64,000 nucleotides of DNA from Tubiluchus corallicola (taxonomy: Eukaryota; Priapulida; Priapulimorpha; Priapulimorphida; Tubiluchidae). The stretch is taken from the NCBI GenBank assembly GCA_030141605.1, contig JAQGDQ010000156.1, positions 372,001 to 436,000 on the forward strand. Reading direction: 5' to 3'. Shown piece after piece: positions 10,101-25,100 of this stretch. Position 1 is the first letter of the stretch. Each line of letters begins with the position of its first letter. The notes beneath the pieces were generated by a model. That model was not told the origin of the DNA. It did not search any database and was given only the letters and a program-made list of their open reading frames with translations. The position numbers and the translations under genes were made by a program.

Positions 10101-13100
10101 GTTTCATCTTTAATTATTATTATTTTGAACAATGAAAACAACAACTTATGGACATTTGCCACATAATTGCGAGCAAGAGGTTTTATACGTGGTGCTAGAG
10201 ACCCTTTCCTCTCATTCTGTACATTATATAAATCACTGCGGAAGCTTTCAATTCCTCGCATGTCGTCTTACTGAACGAGCTTCTGCATTACATCAGAACC
10301 GCATCAAACTCTGGCACCAGACAGACGGAAGGCAACATGACCAATTGAGCTTTATTGATTAGCCCATAACAGGCTATTATCATGTTATTACGCCGGGCAT
10401 GGGAATGCCAATTTTCACAGTAGACGATTTGACGAATTCGTTTTCGCCTGAGTTATTGTAAATGGATTTCTTTGTTATTAATTTTGTGAGAAGCGTGCGA
10501 GACCGGCGTCGGTGACTGCTTGCCAGTAGAGCATTGCAATGTATTCTTGACGATTTTTAAATGTACATTCTTCTTTGTTTTCAGCGAGAAGGAAGAGTTT
10601 TGCTGTTTTGGCAATATGGTGTCACAGTCGCGGTGTATTTTGATTTGGTGGATTTGAGGTATTAAACTGCCAGTAATTGCAGTTAAGAATTTCTGGACTA
10701 AGGAAACAGTTGAGATTTTCGCCTGTCTTTTGGCCCTTTTTAGTAATATATTGCAAATTAGAATTTCAAAAATAATTACTTTCGGCTGAGTATTAAGAAG
10801 TCCTGTGTGGACATGTGAATCAAGCATCAACTAGCTTTCTTTGAAATAAGTTGTTATGAACATCTCTTGAAATCCACCTGCTTCTTATAGTTGTACTATA
10901 GCAAAGACCAAGGACTTCAATCCTAAAGACACGTATCCTGCATCTTACGTGTCACTTTACAAAGGGAATCCCTTGGAAAGTGACAGGAATTTAGCAACAG
11001 ACAATTTCCACTAATGCGCAAATTATCCATTTGCGATTACAAATCAATTTCCGTTACACCCCTGATCCAATATCAATAAATGCCATGATTTTCATGTATC
11101 ACACACAACCTCGTGCCATTGCCTCGAAATCCCAATATCCATTTATACCATTTACTCACAAGTGGCCTGGCTTCTTTGCAGCAATCTTTTTTTTCTGAGT
11201 CCCCGCACGTCGTTTCCTTCGAGATTTATTCAGTTTGTGCGAATGTCATCAGTACTCGATTTTTTCCTGCTAACACGACTGATTACATCACTGATATGGA
11301 GATTAGCATTGATTGGCCGAACGCGATGAGTCACTGAATCGTAATGAGGAAGCCAGCGCTATCTTGTCTGATGCAGTTTAATAGGAATTCACATTTGCTA
11401 TAATGCGGTGTCTCAGCAGAATCGGACGTGGCAACTGTGCGCTTTTTTGAATAAGATTTCTCTTGGCTGTCACTTCAAAAGATAACTAGACATTAAGAAA
11501 CGATGATTATGATACTGTGGGATTGCCACATTTATCTTATTGTCTTCTCCTCTTAGTGCGGCAATACCAAAGCTCTCGTATGCTGTTTGCCACAGTACAA
11601 GCATTTATTTTTAAACGCACAGTAAAGAAAAATTGCAAAATGGCAAATCCAGATTGTCTTAGAGCCAGAAGTTTAAAAGCAGAGTTACAGGGTTAATTTC
11701 TGTAATCAGATTTCGTGACAGGATTTGGTAGCCCTTCTAAGTGCATAACAAGTTAAATGTGTATTTTTTTCTTTCATACATCTGACAACTTTTGTCGTGT
11801 GAGTTTCCGTTTTCCGTATAACAACTATAGCTTTTCCATTTTTATTAATAAGTATTCGACCCTTTCCATATTCTGCCTTTGCAAGACTGCCCAGTTTTTA
11901 CTGCACGTATTCATTTCAACATTTTATCACCTCTGAAGCCTGGAGAATCGTCGAAAAGCCAATTGTTATTGCCATTTCTTCCTGCTGTTGGGCATGTCCA
12001 ACCATTTCTCGTTCATGTTAGATGAATATATGGATTAAACCTGACAAATAACCTGATCGTTATACACGCATTTGGGGTGATTTATGTGCTGACAAATTTA
12101 ATCTCACTTGAATGATTAAGCCACCTTTGTGGTGGCGCCGGTGTTTTGTAGTTTGGCTACGTCTGTTTATTATGCGGCTTTTTCTTGTAAATAGCCAGCT
12201 GGGATCCAACATTTATTGTCAGGGTCTACTTAATGAAGATATTTGTGGCAAGACCAGAATCTAGCTAATGCCTTAAGCACTGTCTACACATCTGTATGCA
12301 CATCTTCCCTCAGTGAGATAAACAGCTACATTTCATGGCAGATAAGACTATCCAGAAACAGTTTTCTGGCAGTCATCCATCCATTTATTGACTAGGCTCA
12401 ACTTTGCTTATATAGATATTATTGCATATTCTCTGTACTGCAGCCTCACGGCCCAAATGCTCTTACATTTGTTTACATGACATCCTCTTTGGCTCCTCTT
12501 TTTAACTTTTTTCATTTTTTTTCGTTTGCAGTGTGTTGCTAGTTTGAAAATAATTGATACAGAATTACTCGAATGTAAACAATGTAATTTTACAATCTAC
12601 CTGCACCACCTTTGACAAGGTATAAGGTTTTGTCTTGTTGATCATGCAGCTGAACAGAAATGAGGAATATTTCTCCCTCTTTATCTCGGTTCGTTGATTT
12701 TCTTCTCTGGCGAACTTTACAGCTAATAATTATCTTATTTACCCCGTCTCGCCACCCGGCGAATTGCAATCTCTGGCCGTCAACATTCGAGGCGAGTGCA
12801 ATTTACACTAGATATTGAATCTTTGTTCATCCGTTGCTTGGGACAAGACACATGCATATAGACATTGCAAAGCAATCCGAGCAATGCAACAGTACTCCCA
12901 CAGCTCTTGAAAAGACTCCATTGCTTCCTAAATATTGACCTACGGTCATGAATCGAAATCAAGTAGGGGTTTTGGTTACAATAGCTGGCATTGCAGATCT
13001 GCCTACTGAATAATGTAAGACTGTATGATACTTTAAAAACATTTCTGTATTTTTGATTCATCCTTACAGAGTGCGAATTTTACGACTGTTTTGTTAATTC

Positions 13101-16100
13101 GGTGCCATTCTTAAAACTTCTATGTCTATTCAGCCATCAGTTAAATTAGAGTAGTAATTGTTTTAGACCTGTGTACTCTCTTTATAGAATTAGAGATATT
13201 TCTGCTAGATTTTATGTTCATAGCTGTCAATTTCAATAATCTCATTTCACAGTATAAAATATCAACGCTCATATCTGGTAATCTGCAACATAGCTGCAAT
13301 CAGAATTTTCACACATTTCAGTTAGTGCACAGATATATTAAAGAGACCAAAAGATTCCACCTTAGAAATTAGTCATTTTGATTTTCAGTATTTTATTAGT
13401 TAAATTAGAAATTAGTGAGCTTACAGAATGTAATGCATTTTTTTATAATGTAATGTCCTCCTGTGCTTTATTGTTTATTTATATCTGTACATACTTTGTA
13501 ATCTTCATTGTATGTGTAAGCCTGGGATACAAGTCAATTCATTTAGACTGGCCATCTCAGGCTTAATGATATTAGATAAATAATTGTTTATAAAAAATAA
13601 CGTGAATTATGCATGAAATGTTTTAAAGTTGTTGTACATAGACTAGACTAGACTAGACTAGACTATGTACGTTATTGTTGTTTGCAATTTTCTTCTTTTA
13701 CTTTTTTCTTCTTCCTCTTTTCCATCTTTTCTTTGTCTTGCACAACATTTACTGCTGTTTTTCTCATCGTTTTGTTGCCGTGTCAATGCCCTTTACGAAC
13801 AGACTGTGCTGCATGGTTCTTTGTCTGTCGTAACATGTTATATTAATAATAAACCGATGAAATTTCTAATTCTTCTTTTCGAGTGCGTGCAATGTCAATA
13901 GAAGGAGAACATTTGAACAGGGCAGTACTGGTTTTTCCCCAGGAGTTTGACAAAGCGAGAATGTCTCATGGTTTTTCTGCTTGTTTTTTTTGCTACAAAA
14001 AAATTTCCATTCTCACATACATTGGAAAATTCACAAACATTGCATTTATTATAATATGACGTTCGCGTACAATTGCTTTAAGTGGAAAACCTGAACCCAA
14101 CAGAGCTGTGCTCAACATTCACAAAGCAATTTTATGCAAATGCTTACAAGATTAAAAGAATTTTTCCAGAAAATGAGATTACGGCAAGTACGACGGCTGC
14201 ATTCTTTATGAGGGCGTATTTGTATAATCTCCCTGCGCAACTTTATTTGCGTGTAAACGAAAATTCGGCAAAAAATGTTTCTGTTTTAATGCGAATGGTA
14301 GTGTCTTCGCACTTTTTTCATAAATTAAAATTTGACAATTAAAAAGAATTGAAACCACTAATTTCCTCGAAAAATCTACATTTTAACAAACAAATTAGCA
14401 AGAACAATGGAAGAAAGTGAAATTTTCAAATTTGGAAATTTGGATCTGCCATTGTTGGTAAATAAACATTTAACTCTGGCCTACACCAGGACTTCTTAGT
14501 GGATTTTCAAAAATTACAAGTGACGGCTGATGAAGACTTTTATAAGCACTTCCATAAACCATATAAACCATTCCATCTTGTTGTGGAACACATTATGCTT
14601 CTAAGATAAGCTGCTTGTTCAGTTGCTACAGTAACCTGTTTTCTAGCATTACATACTGGTGTCATATGAAAAATTTAAAATTTAATATGTTGATTAACAT
14701 AATAAGCAAAATAAAGTACATACGACAACTGGTATATTATAAAAAAGAAATATAACTGTAGGAGTAGAGTGGGACCTTGAAGATATATCTTTTTATTTTA
14801 AAAATTTCTTCCACATAAAGGATATATACATTGTCTCTAGTCCCACTAGAAGGAAACTATATATTGCTATACTATGTATATAATACAAAATACGTCTACA
14901 GATGACTGGACATCTTAATAAGTATCATGGGCATCATTATACGTGTTTGCATAGAAAACAATGTGTGAACAGATATCATTGAGATATATAGTCTGTATGG
15001 AAAAGTGTCACATGGTTTTAGTTCACAAATAATATTTAATGATATATTTTACTTGCAACTTTTGAACAATCCAATGTGGGAAGTTTATGCAGAGTTTACA
15101 GAAATTTGTAATTTGTGTTAGCATAAGAATTTTTTGTAAATTTGAATTCTGTGTCATCTTTGTGGCTTTTGTTTCATTTGAAATGAAATTTGCAGTTGCA
15201 AATAGTTTTAATTTCTGCTGCATTTGTGACGACAATTACTCGTGCAACAAGAATTGTTACTAATTCAGAAAACTTGCCATGCCTGAGGGTTTTGCTGACT
15301 CAGTATACTTATTTGCATGTCAATTGGCTACCACATAAAATTTACTGCGGTCGTAAAATTTTACTATTAACACATTACTCGTTAAGTCGACTGCGGTAAA
15401 GCTTTGCTCGCCGAAGAAACGTCCTTTGACTGTAGACTTGGTCTTTTATACCCAGATGCATGATGAATTGAATAGCTAAATAGTGATGATGTGTACTTGC
15501 TTAGCTGCCTAAGATGAGCAACGCTTGCCCTGGTTAAGAAATGGATGAGTGATAGGCAGCAAATGCTTCTGTGCAGTTTCATCTGGCATAGTTTACAGCA
15601 TATGTAAATGTATTCAAAACACGTCTGCCGGTTCAGTATCACATTTTAGAAGATTACCCATAATCCAGAGTAGTTACCAGTCCTGCCTCAACTTCAACAT
15701 AATATTATTACTTGGGTTGCTGTTAACTGTTGTATAATGGCTTGTAGGGTGAAACAAATCAATGTACAATATGCATATTCAGTTCAAGATATTATTATCT
15801 TTTTTGAAAGCCATGTCTGGAATTGTTTTTTACCTATACGTAAATAAAACTGTGTCCGTTTAAGAAACACATTATTAAACATCAAGTTTGAGTGGAATCG
15901 AATTTGAGAATTTCAAAGTTGTATTGAATTGAATTTTAACATTTCGAATTCGATTCAAATCACATCGGAATCTTTGTGAGAATAGATATTTGGTCACTGC
16001 ATGGTGAGCACGAAGCTGAACATTCCTAATTTTTTAAAACACTTATAGCACACTGATACATACTTAATATTTGTCCGCAAAAATAACTTTGCATACAGCC

Positions 16101-19100
16101 TATTATGAGTTATTTTTTTCGGGTAATGTAGTATTTGACAGGTATATTATATTGCTTTGCCAATGTACATTGTATGCATTTGTGCAAATAAAACTGAATT
16201 GAATTGAATGAATTAAATTATAACTTGTGGCGTAATCTATCAGAGTTGTGCATCTCATTTATTAGGTGTAATAGTCTCTGTAGTTAGTGTGTTTGATGAA
16301 AATTCATACTTATAACATTTAAACATATGTGACTTTTAAACTTTTCGCTCCCACTAGGGGAGAACATATATCAGTTGTAAAACTGTCTGTTTCAAACCTA
16401 TATGTTACACCTTCAATAAATTATGTTTAAACCAAACTTATGTGAAATAGTAACAGTAAATTCATACATAACAATGCCGTATAAGTTACAATGGCATGTT
16501 TCCTCTGGAATTATGCTTCTCCTGTCTTGAAAGTATTTTGGGTAAAAGTAGGAAATGGGTAAATTGCATGAAGTGGGCACCCTTCATAATAAATATCTGT
16601 TTCTTTTCAGTGCTGGAACACCTGTTGGGAAGCACACCACTCAAGAACAATGCCGTGGTGACAGCTGCTGCCTTCTGTGTGTGCGACGCAGCATAAGTGA
16701 CAGTGGCTTGTGCTTGCCCTGGAATTACGCTTCTCCTCTTATGCACTTGAAGGTATTTTGGGTAAAAGTTGGAAATGGGGCATAAGCATCGATGACCTTT
16801 AACTTTACTTTGCTTTTAACATTGCTTTGTTTAAAATAGCCATTGCATATTTATAGTAATTCACTTGTTATTTTTCTGATTGTCATTTTACCTCTTTCTG
16901 CAGACATTTTTGAAAATGAAATCATTTGTGTGGAAACGGAAAGCTAACGAGAGGCGCCTTGCCAATCAGCGTGCTAGCATCCGTCATTGAGCCGCATGAT
17001 GGATGAATAACCGCGGAAAATAATTTGACAGAAAAACATTTTATATGTTAGTGAATTGATGCTTGTTTAGTGCGTGTGCAATCTAAACTATTGCCTTTAT
17101 TGTCAAGGAAAGAAGACAGTGATCACATGTTTTACTGAAAATGTAACGTCATTTTTAGGGGAGGATATGAAGCCAAACAAACATTTAGCATTTTAGATGA
17201 ACTCTTCTACAGGCTATTGTGATTACTTAATACAAATGTTGTTGTTGGCCGTAAATAAACAAAAAATGTTTTTGTATCCATTTGTTTATTTTAATTGGTT
17301 TTATTCTGCCCCAACACCTAACAACACACCATGCTTTGCAGCCGGGCTTCCCAAGTTCCAGCTTTTAGCTCAGCTGCAAGCAGTTACATCATTTGTTCAC
17401 TAATAATTGACTGTTCACTTGACAAGTAATTGTAGTAATTTTTGTTTTCAGTTTGTATAAATGTATGTAGTACATCTGATCATGTAATTGTAATGGTGTT
17501 TTTGTCTAATAAACGAAAAAAATGTATAATGATGTATAAATGAACTAGTAGATTGAATTTTTGAAACTTAACTTGATCGAAAGTGAAACCCGAATTTGAC
17601 CGAGATCGATTCTGAATTTGATCTAAAATTATAAGTCAAATGCCACTGCCTTGTACGTCACAACCACTTTTAACCGGGGCAACACTTGATTCAGTCCCAA
17701 CATCCCGCATTTCTGAATGTTAGTTTACTGACGCTAGAGGAATGATTTTTTTTTTGCTAATCAATATAGAGTAACTGGAAGGAATTTACAATTCCCCCAC
17801 ACAATTTAAATACCTTAACTCTAACCTTAACCCTAACTCTGACCCTAACCCTAAACTCTAAAACCCTAACCCTAAAATTAACCATGAACCTAACTCTAAC
17901 CCTAGCACTTCATGAACTAATTTCTTGGGGAATTGTAAATTTATTAATTAATTGTACTGTTATAATTATTATGTTAATGGCAAGATAAATATTATAAGGA
18001 AAATAGGCCTGCTTAAACTTGTGTGAGTTCCGTACTGATGGATTCTTTGTGAGTTCTGCCCTTGTGGATTTAGTTGACATTTTTAAGCGTATAAGTGAGG
18101 CAATATATTGAGGCTATCGATTGTAAATTTTATGTACCAGAGATGATTTTAGTAAACGTCCCACGGAGTATATATAATTCTCATTTCTATGTGATCTCCT
18201 TGAATTGCAAATCAATATTTAGGATCGAGCTTTAAGGAATATATCAGTTTATGCAAAGTGGACCGCGTTCATTTCTTCCGGAATCCATTCCTGAGAGCCA
18301 AAATTGAATATTTATTATTTGTATAATCGACTGATACGGTTGAAGCGGACATATTGAGCGGTTATCAGCATAACCAGACACTAGTAGCTAAACAGTTTAT
18401 TGACAGCAAACAAATTTTGCTTTAATGTCTGCACCGTTTTTATCAGTTGATTATTACAGCATGTAATTTCAGTGACTGTTTTTGTATTAATTGTGTGAAA
18501 GTTTTTCTTTAAGTGTATTGGACCATATTATTCTGTTCTTTCTCTCCAGCAAGCTTTACATATTTATATCAAAGGATTAATACATGAAACTCGTATACGT
18601 AAAAGGAGAAATACATAAAAGTCGGAATTTAAACTGACATGATATAAAATTATTGAAAAATTGTTAATTTTATGTCGTGTCAGTTCAAATTCTCATTTTT
18701 ATAAGATTTTGTTAGCTAAATTTTGCTTTTACAAGTTATACGTATTTTTTCCTGTGATATAAGTAGATAAGTTTGAAGAAACATGAATATACATAACCCA
18801 ATATCAAGCAATGCAAAAAGATAATCTAGTTTTTAATACGTAACTACAAAAATTCATAAAGTTTTTTGGATTATTTGACAATGGCAGTGTTGTTTCCTGA
18901 AGAAAAGACTAGATTTTCTAGAATTTTTTCAAGTGATTGCCTTAAAAGTTGCTTTGTTGAATTTAATGCAATAGTGTTAATAATATTAATGTGTTTGTTT
19001 CACTTTTTTTCTGCAGAAGGAACTCAGCTTTGGTTCAGCAAGAGGCAGGTATGGATTAAAAATAACATTTAGATATTTTTTCTTGTTGTTGTTGTTGGTT

Positions 19101-22100
19101 TAAACTGCATTTATTAGTACACTGAAAATTGAAAGAATACATACTTGAGAAGCTGAAATCATTTAACAGTACTAAGTAATTGGCTAACATGTGTATAAAA
19201 AACCTATATAAGAGCCTGTCTTACGTGAAGACAGTTTCAGTGTTAAAAATTGTTAAGAAACAACTTCATATATTGGTGGTAAAATAGGAAGTAAAACATG
19301 CAATGAAAAAATGGCGAAAATTAGTTAAGGACAGACGACAATACGGATATGATAGATGAGATAATGAAGTGGATGATTAATGATACCCAGATATCGGCAT
19401 ACAGTATAAGGGTCTACGGATTTATTAGGTTTGAATAGTGTTTTGTGCACAAAATGCTCTTAGCTGAAAACTTGGTTAATTGATGCCACCAGTTTATGCA
19501 CCCCAATTACGAATACATCTCGAAATGGAAGATTAATTGTGAACTGTTGAGCTTTAGTTCTTTTGTGAAAGTTTCCATTATAAAAGTAACTATTCTTTTA
19601 CGTAATTGCTTCAGAAATGGTTCACCTCATGCAGAACAACTGCTAAACATATCGCTAATGTTTTTGTCCAAGTCAGTCCGATTTCACTTTAACCTAAGAT
19701 AGACACGATCACCTTAAATTTAGATAGACTCGGTCATACAATTCGTACTGCCATCTGTTATTGGTTTCTTAACTGTCTACAAAGCTTATTCATTTAAATT
19801 TTATGATAAATATGGCATTGTTCATGCAATGCTAGTCTCAAAGTTCCTTTTTTCTGGCCCGTAACACAGATGAATAATACATGCACTTGGTTTAATAAAT
19901 CTTTCTGCCCATTCTACAATTCAGTTAACATTGTGGTTTTGTGTTTTTACATTCTTGGATACAGATTATGTACAGATTTTGTGCATTCTGTTGAGATGTC
20001 TTGTTGTGTTTCAGTCGAACACCAGCCAGGAAAAGTCTTGTCAACACATCGCCCACGCTACCCCGGTGTCATTCCCCTGTTCCCCACGGTAAGTTTTTCA
20101 TTTCTGCCATAGGGCATTTGTTGAAACAGTTAATGAGCATGCGTTATTTTCTCATCAGCATTCCACAATAGCATCTTTCTGGGTTTCATTTAAATTAAGC
20201 AGCTTTATTACTGGAGTTAACATGTTTCTTAACAACCAAGCTGTTGGCAATAAACTTTCTTAAATTTTTAAAATAATCACAAGATTAATAATTTAATATA
20301 ATAATTTCGTATAATTTAATATAATAATTTCGTATTAGCGAATAATTGTAAGAATAGGTTTTATTGTTGATTTAAGCAAAACTTGTTGTCTTAGTTTTTT
20401 GCACTGGTAACTTTTGGGCAGGCGTATCACTCATGGTATCAGCTTCTGCTCAGTGACCATAGTGACAGTTTCAACATTGGCTCTGATTTTTTTCTGTGCA
20501 TGTGCGCTATTTGTCAAGCATCCAATTTTTATTAATATTATGTTAGGGTTGTGTAGGATGAACCGGACAGTATACTAGGCATTGCAGACAATTTAGAATT
20601 TCATACATTCGTTCATAGATGGCTGCACAGTCTAGTTTGCAGGTATAGTGATTATCGCATAGCTGCTGGTCAATACTGGAAGATGTGAAGCAGCGTTGAT
20701 TTGTCGACATTTTCCTAACTTAACTTTCACTTTGCTGTCAGATTTGCTATATTTACTTTTTTAACCAGGACAGGAAAACCTTTTACTTGCATTAAGCTAA
20801 AAAAATTATCTTGAAATTTCTTATTGCCTAAATACTGCCTACTCCTTATTGAGTACAGAGCTTGTATTAACACTTACTTTGTACAAAACTTGTAAATTTA
20901 AACTGCTGTGATGATGTATGGACAGTAGCTTGTTTGAAACAAAATTAGATAAGATAGCGTAAAGTTTGGAAAATAATCAGAGCACTCGCAGTTCTCGCTT
21001 CACTAACTAAGCAGAAGTACATATTACTTTATCTTGCAAGTAAGATTAATATCTTTTTCCATGAATCAATTGTGCATCCTGCACTTGCAACGTGAGTTAA
21101 TGACATTGTACCAGTTGGCACAAACATTTTAATTACTAAGAATTTTTTTCCCAGTTTTGGTAAGTTTAATGGTAAGTAATATAACTTTGTATAGAAAGCT
21201 TTTTGGGACACACTTTAAAATTGCCTTTTATTCTGCTTTAAGTTAAAACATTAATTTCTAAACTATGTGGGTAGGGAGTTAAATGTCAAGCTTTTAAAGT
21301 CCACAACATAAGTTAGCATACTCTAAATGCTTCAAAATGGGAAATATGTAATTAAAAAACACTAGTGCACTTTTTTTTATATGACACGGCTTTAATGGAG
21401 TACGAACCTGGATTAGCTGCATAGTAAAGTTATCTGAAATTCTGGATGGTTTGGCAGACATAAAGATAATTCCCAGATTCATTTCACTTGATTATACAGT
21501 AAAGACCTTGAGAGCCTATTATCTTGTGCCATGCTGATGCAGCTGCTTAGTACCCTTGAAGAACTCCTTGAGAATTATATCAGTTTATTGCGAAGTCGTT
21601 TTACTATCCTCTTACTAGCCAGAAGGTTTAAAGTGCTTTGGAAGGGTCAAGACTAAGGTCTTTAGCGAGAGTTTAAAATCATTATTTTGCGGAAGTTTCC
21701 GGTAAAAGCATTAAGATGTCTCGAAACTGCACATGAATCACTCTATCAGGTCGTTACCTTAAAGCTCGTCTTCCCATATTTGTCACGTTTTGTCTGCGCT
21801 ACTGTAAGTTTATCTTGCTGTTCTTGTGACAGTGGTATTGATTTATTTTTATTTTCTCATGTTCTTTATGCAAGAAGTACTATTTTACGTTCGTCATGAT
21901 AAACGTAGAAAATCAAACTAAGTGCATTTTAATGCTGGTTGCATTTTAATCCCTTGCTTTTGTTGTTTTTATAAATGTCAAATTTGTGTTGCCAGACGAT
22001 TTATTGATTTGTTTTATTTATGTTATTACATTACATTTCTCAGCATGCTAATTGCTTTCAAAATGATAACAAAATTGCAATTTGTTTTTTGAAAAATGCA

Positions 22101-25100
22101 TACAGTAAATGTAAAAAAACAGCATATAATAGAAATGTAAGCTACTAAATTTTGATCTTGCTACTAAAAATGGCCGGTTGATGGAATTGCATAGATAGTA
22201 ACATAATTCCCCTTTTAAGACTAAGAATACAGAGGAACATTTATAAAAGGCAAAATGCAAGAACTTATTGTGCACCAAGGATTTATAAAGTAAACACGAA
22301 ACAGTAAGTTTAGAGAAACAGAAAAGGGAATACATGTACTACTTCTTTATGCTGTGGCCGAGTAGAAGCAATAAACACATAAAAGTAAGTCAAAAGTATG
22401 TTGAATTCATATATTTTTATTTTTCTATTAATGCCTGCATTTGAATCGATTAAAAACGCAGTTACTTGTCCATTATCCGGATTCTGTATAGCGAATAATG
22501 AAATAGACAGGGACATTCACACTAGATGCTGAAGAATCTAATCACTTGTTTCTTTCTCACGTTTCACCTAACGAGCATCCGCAATTTGACTCAAAACGTT
22601 GAGAATAATTGCTCTTTTGTACTCCTACCTGTCCATTAGGAAGCGCCAATTATCAAACGGGAGGTTTGCTTGTGCGACGCTTTGTTAAAGTGACACTAGG
22701 ATGTTGATGCCGGATATTCTTGTCGTTGTATCGATGGTCTAACAAGTCTTTCTTGATTGCTCTGCTTTTTTCTACTGGGGCATCAATTTTCCTTGCGTTT
22801 CGTACTACAATATTGATACTGAATTGTTGCAAAAGTTGCAACATTTTCCGTTGCTGCTTTCTGAGCATTTAGAGTAACAGCGCGTTCAGACTAATGAGTT
22901 TTCTAGCCATGTATAAATTTGACCAGTATCTAGCAGGCGTGTTCAGACTAGAAAGCAAAACTTGCTGTGAGTTACTCTCTGACAGTAAGCAAGAAATGTC
23001 TAGAGTAACTCATGCAGGCACACTAGACCGTCATTCCCAGGAAATCAACTTACAATAACTGTGGAGAGTTTGCAATAACTTGCTAACAGTAACTCGAAAT
23101 GCAGTTTACACTTGCAAGTTTGCTGTCAGTGAGAAAACTCGTGACAGAAAACTTGCTTGTCTGAACACTTTGTAAGGATCATAAAAAACAGAGTTGTTTT
23201 TTGTTTACAGGTCATCTGCATATAAAAATTACGTGCCTGTGATTATTAATTTTTTAAACTAGTTGAAACTTCTGATACAGTTGGACTCAACGCAAGCTGG
23301 TATCCAACAACTAGTCTGTGGGATGGGCCTATGGATGGTTGTAGTGTGACCAAAACCCAGCACATTATCGAGGCCACTGGAAGGGCCTGTGGATGGTTGT
23401 AGAGTGACCAAAACCCAGCACATTATCCAGGCCACTGGAAGGGCCTGTGGATGGTTGTAGTGTGACCAAAACCCAGCACATTATCCAGGCCACTAGAAGG
23501 GCCTGTGGATGGTTGTAGTGTGTCCAAAACCCAGCACATTATCGAGGCCACTGGAAGGGCCTGTGGATGGTTGTAGTGTGACCAAAACCCAGCACATTGT
23601 CCAGGCCTCTAGAAGGGCCTGTGGATGGTTGTAGTGTGACCAAAACCCAGCACATTATCCAGGCCACTGGAAGAGCCTGTGGATGGTTGTAGTGTGACCA
23701 AAACCCAGCACATTATCCAGGCCACTGGTAGGGCCTGTGGATGGTTGTAGTGCGACCAAAACCCAGCACATTATCGATGCCACTGGAAGGGCCTGTGGAT
23801 GGTTGTAGTGTGACCAAAACCCAGCACATTATCCAGGCCAATGGAAGGGCCTGTGGATGGTTGTAGTGTGACCAAAACCCAGCACATTATCCAGGCCACT
23901 GGAAGGGCCTGTGGATGGTTGTATTGTGACCAAAACCCAGCACATTATCCAGGCCACTGGAAGGGCCTGTGTATGGTTGTAGTGTGACCAAAACCCAGCA
24001 CATTATCCAGGCTCCCTTCTTAAAATAAACCGCTGAGCTGGCCCAGGTGTGTCAACGCACATTGCTGGTGATTAAGTCCTCCTTTTTTGGATGTAAATTT
24101 ATTGCCATACAATGATGAATCAGTTACACCGTGATTGCCAACAATAATAGTACCAGTCTCGATTTTTTGCCGATATTTTTAGCTCTTTGTTTTCCGAGCT
24201 TGCGTTTAAAAGCATCAGGCGTCCAATGAATATTTGATACTGAACTCGAGTAGCAGGCAGCTTTTAGGGTTTATTGCCAGGTTGAATGTAAAAACCGAAT
24301 GACGTATGTCGGACGTTCAGACGTTACTTCCGCTGTCTGTTTGTGTTATAAAACATTCGCCGTAGTTCAAGCAGAATGGCTTATTGAGAAATTTGTTTTC
24401 TTTGAGTTAAGCTTTGTATCTCAGGCCAATGTGGCATGAAGGGCACAGTGGTACTGAGGTTGGTCATGATTACAAAATGTGAATGATTCTGACTGCATTG
24501 ACGTTTACTATCAATAAACGGATTCATGTTTCCAAGGTCTCCCTGGCAAAGTTTTGCATGCATAGTGCATGAAGCTATGAATGCATGAAATTTTGGGTGT
24601 TTTTAACTGGTGCAGAGAACAAGTTGTAGCAATGTGTGTGTGTGTGTGTGTGTGTGTGCGTGCGTGCGTGTGCCTATGTGTCTGTGTATATATATTTTTT
24701 ATAATAATACTACATGTGTTAATTTTTTGGTTTTGATTGCTGTGTATGTATGCAGTAACGCAATCTAGGTGGTCACGTAGTGAACCTCCCGGCCGTGATT
24801 AAGCTACGCTGAAACTGGCCAGTAAAATGGCTATGAGTTCAATTCTCATTCACCTGTTCAGTATCGCATCTTAAACTTAAACAGTGTTCTTTGGTAATGA
24901 GGCAAACTCCTGGCTTGCCTCCAATATTAGGTAGGCCCTGTCGTAGAATGTTAAATTCTGGCACTAATTGGTATAGGTAAAAATTTTGCGTTTCTTTTTG
25001 TGTTACTCATTTACCGTACATCACAGTAAAAAAGATGCCAAAGTATGCTTCCCTTGCAACTTGCTTCATGTGCTTAGACATTACTAATGTATTTTACTTC

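Larger units (their letters stand above)
7173..16610 (+). other. MAST intron 1
   Basis: About 9.4 kb with no supported gene. Contents: a polypurine tract (7630-7800), a SINE-like repeat copy (12242-12412), a short TAGAC tandem (13641-13665) and, near 16130-16210, an AATAAAACTGAATTGAATTG tail that may be the 3' end of an old retroposon. Open frames here have no splice support. Confidence 0.6.
16753..19016 (+). other. MAST intron 2
   Basis: It contains a possible stray terminal exon (16904-16990), an AATAAA at 17510, and the telomere-like foldback element (17783-17941). Confidence 0.5.

Noticed and set aside
10132-10362. 76-residue plus-strand frame in intron 1
   Set aside because: It starts with ATG but has no donor, promoter or family signal, and its length is unremarkable for a 9-kb intron.
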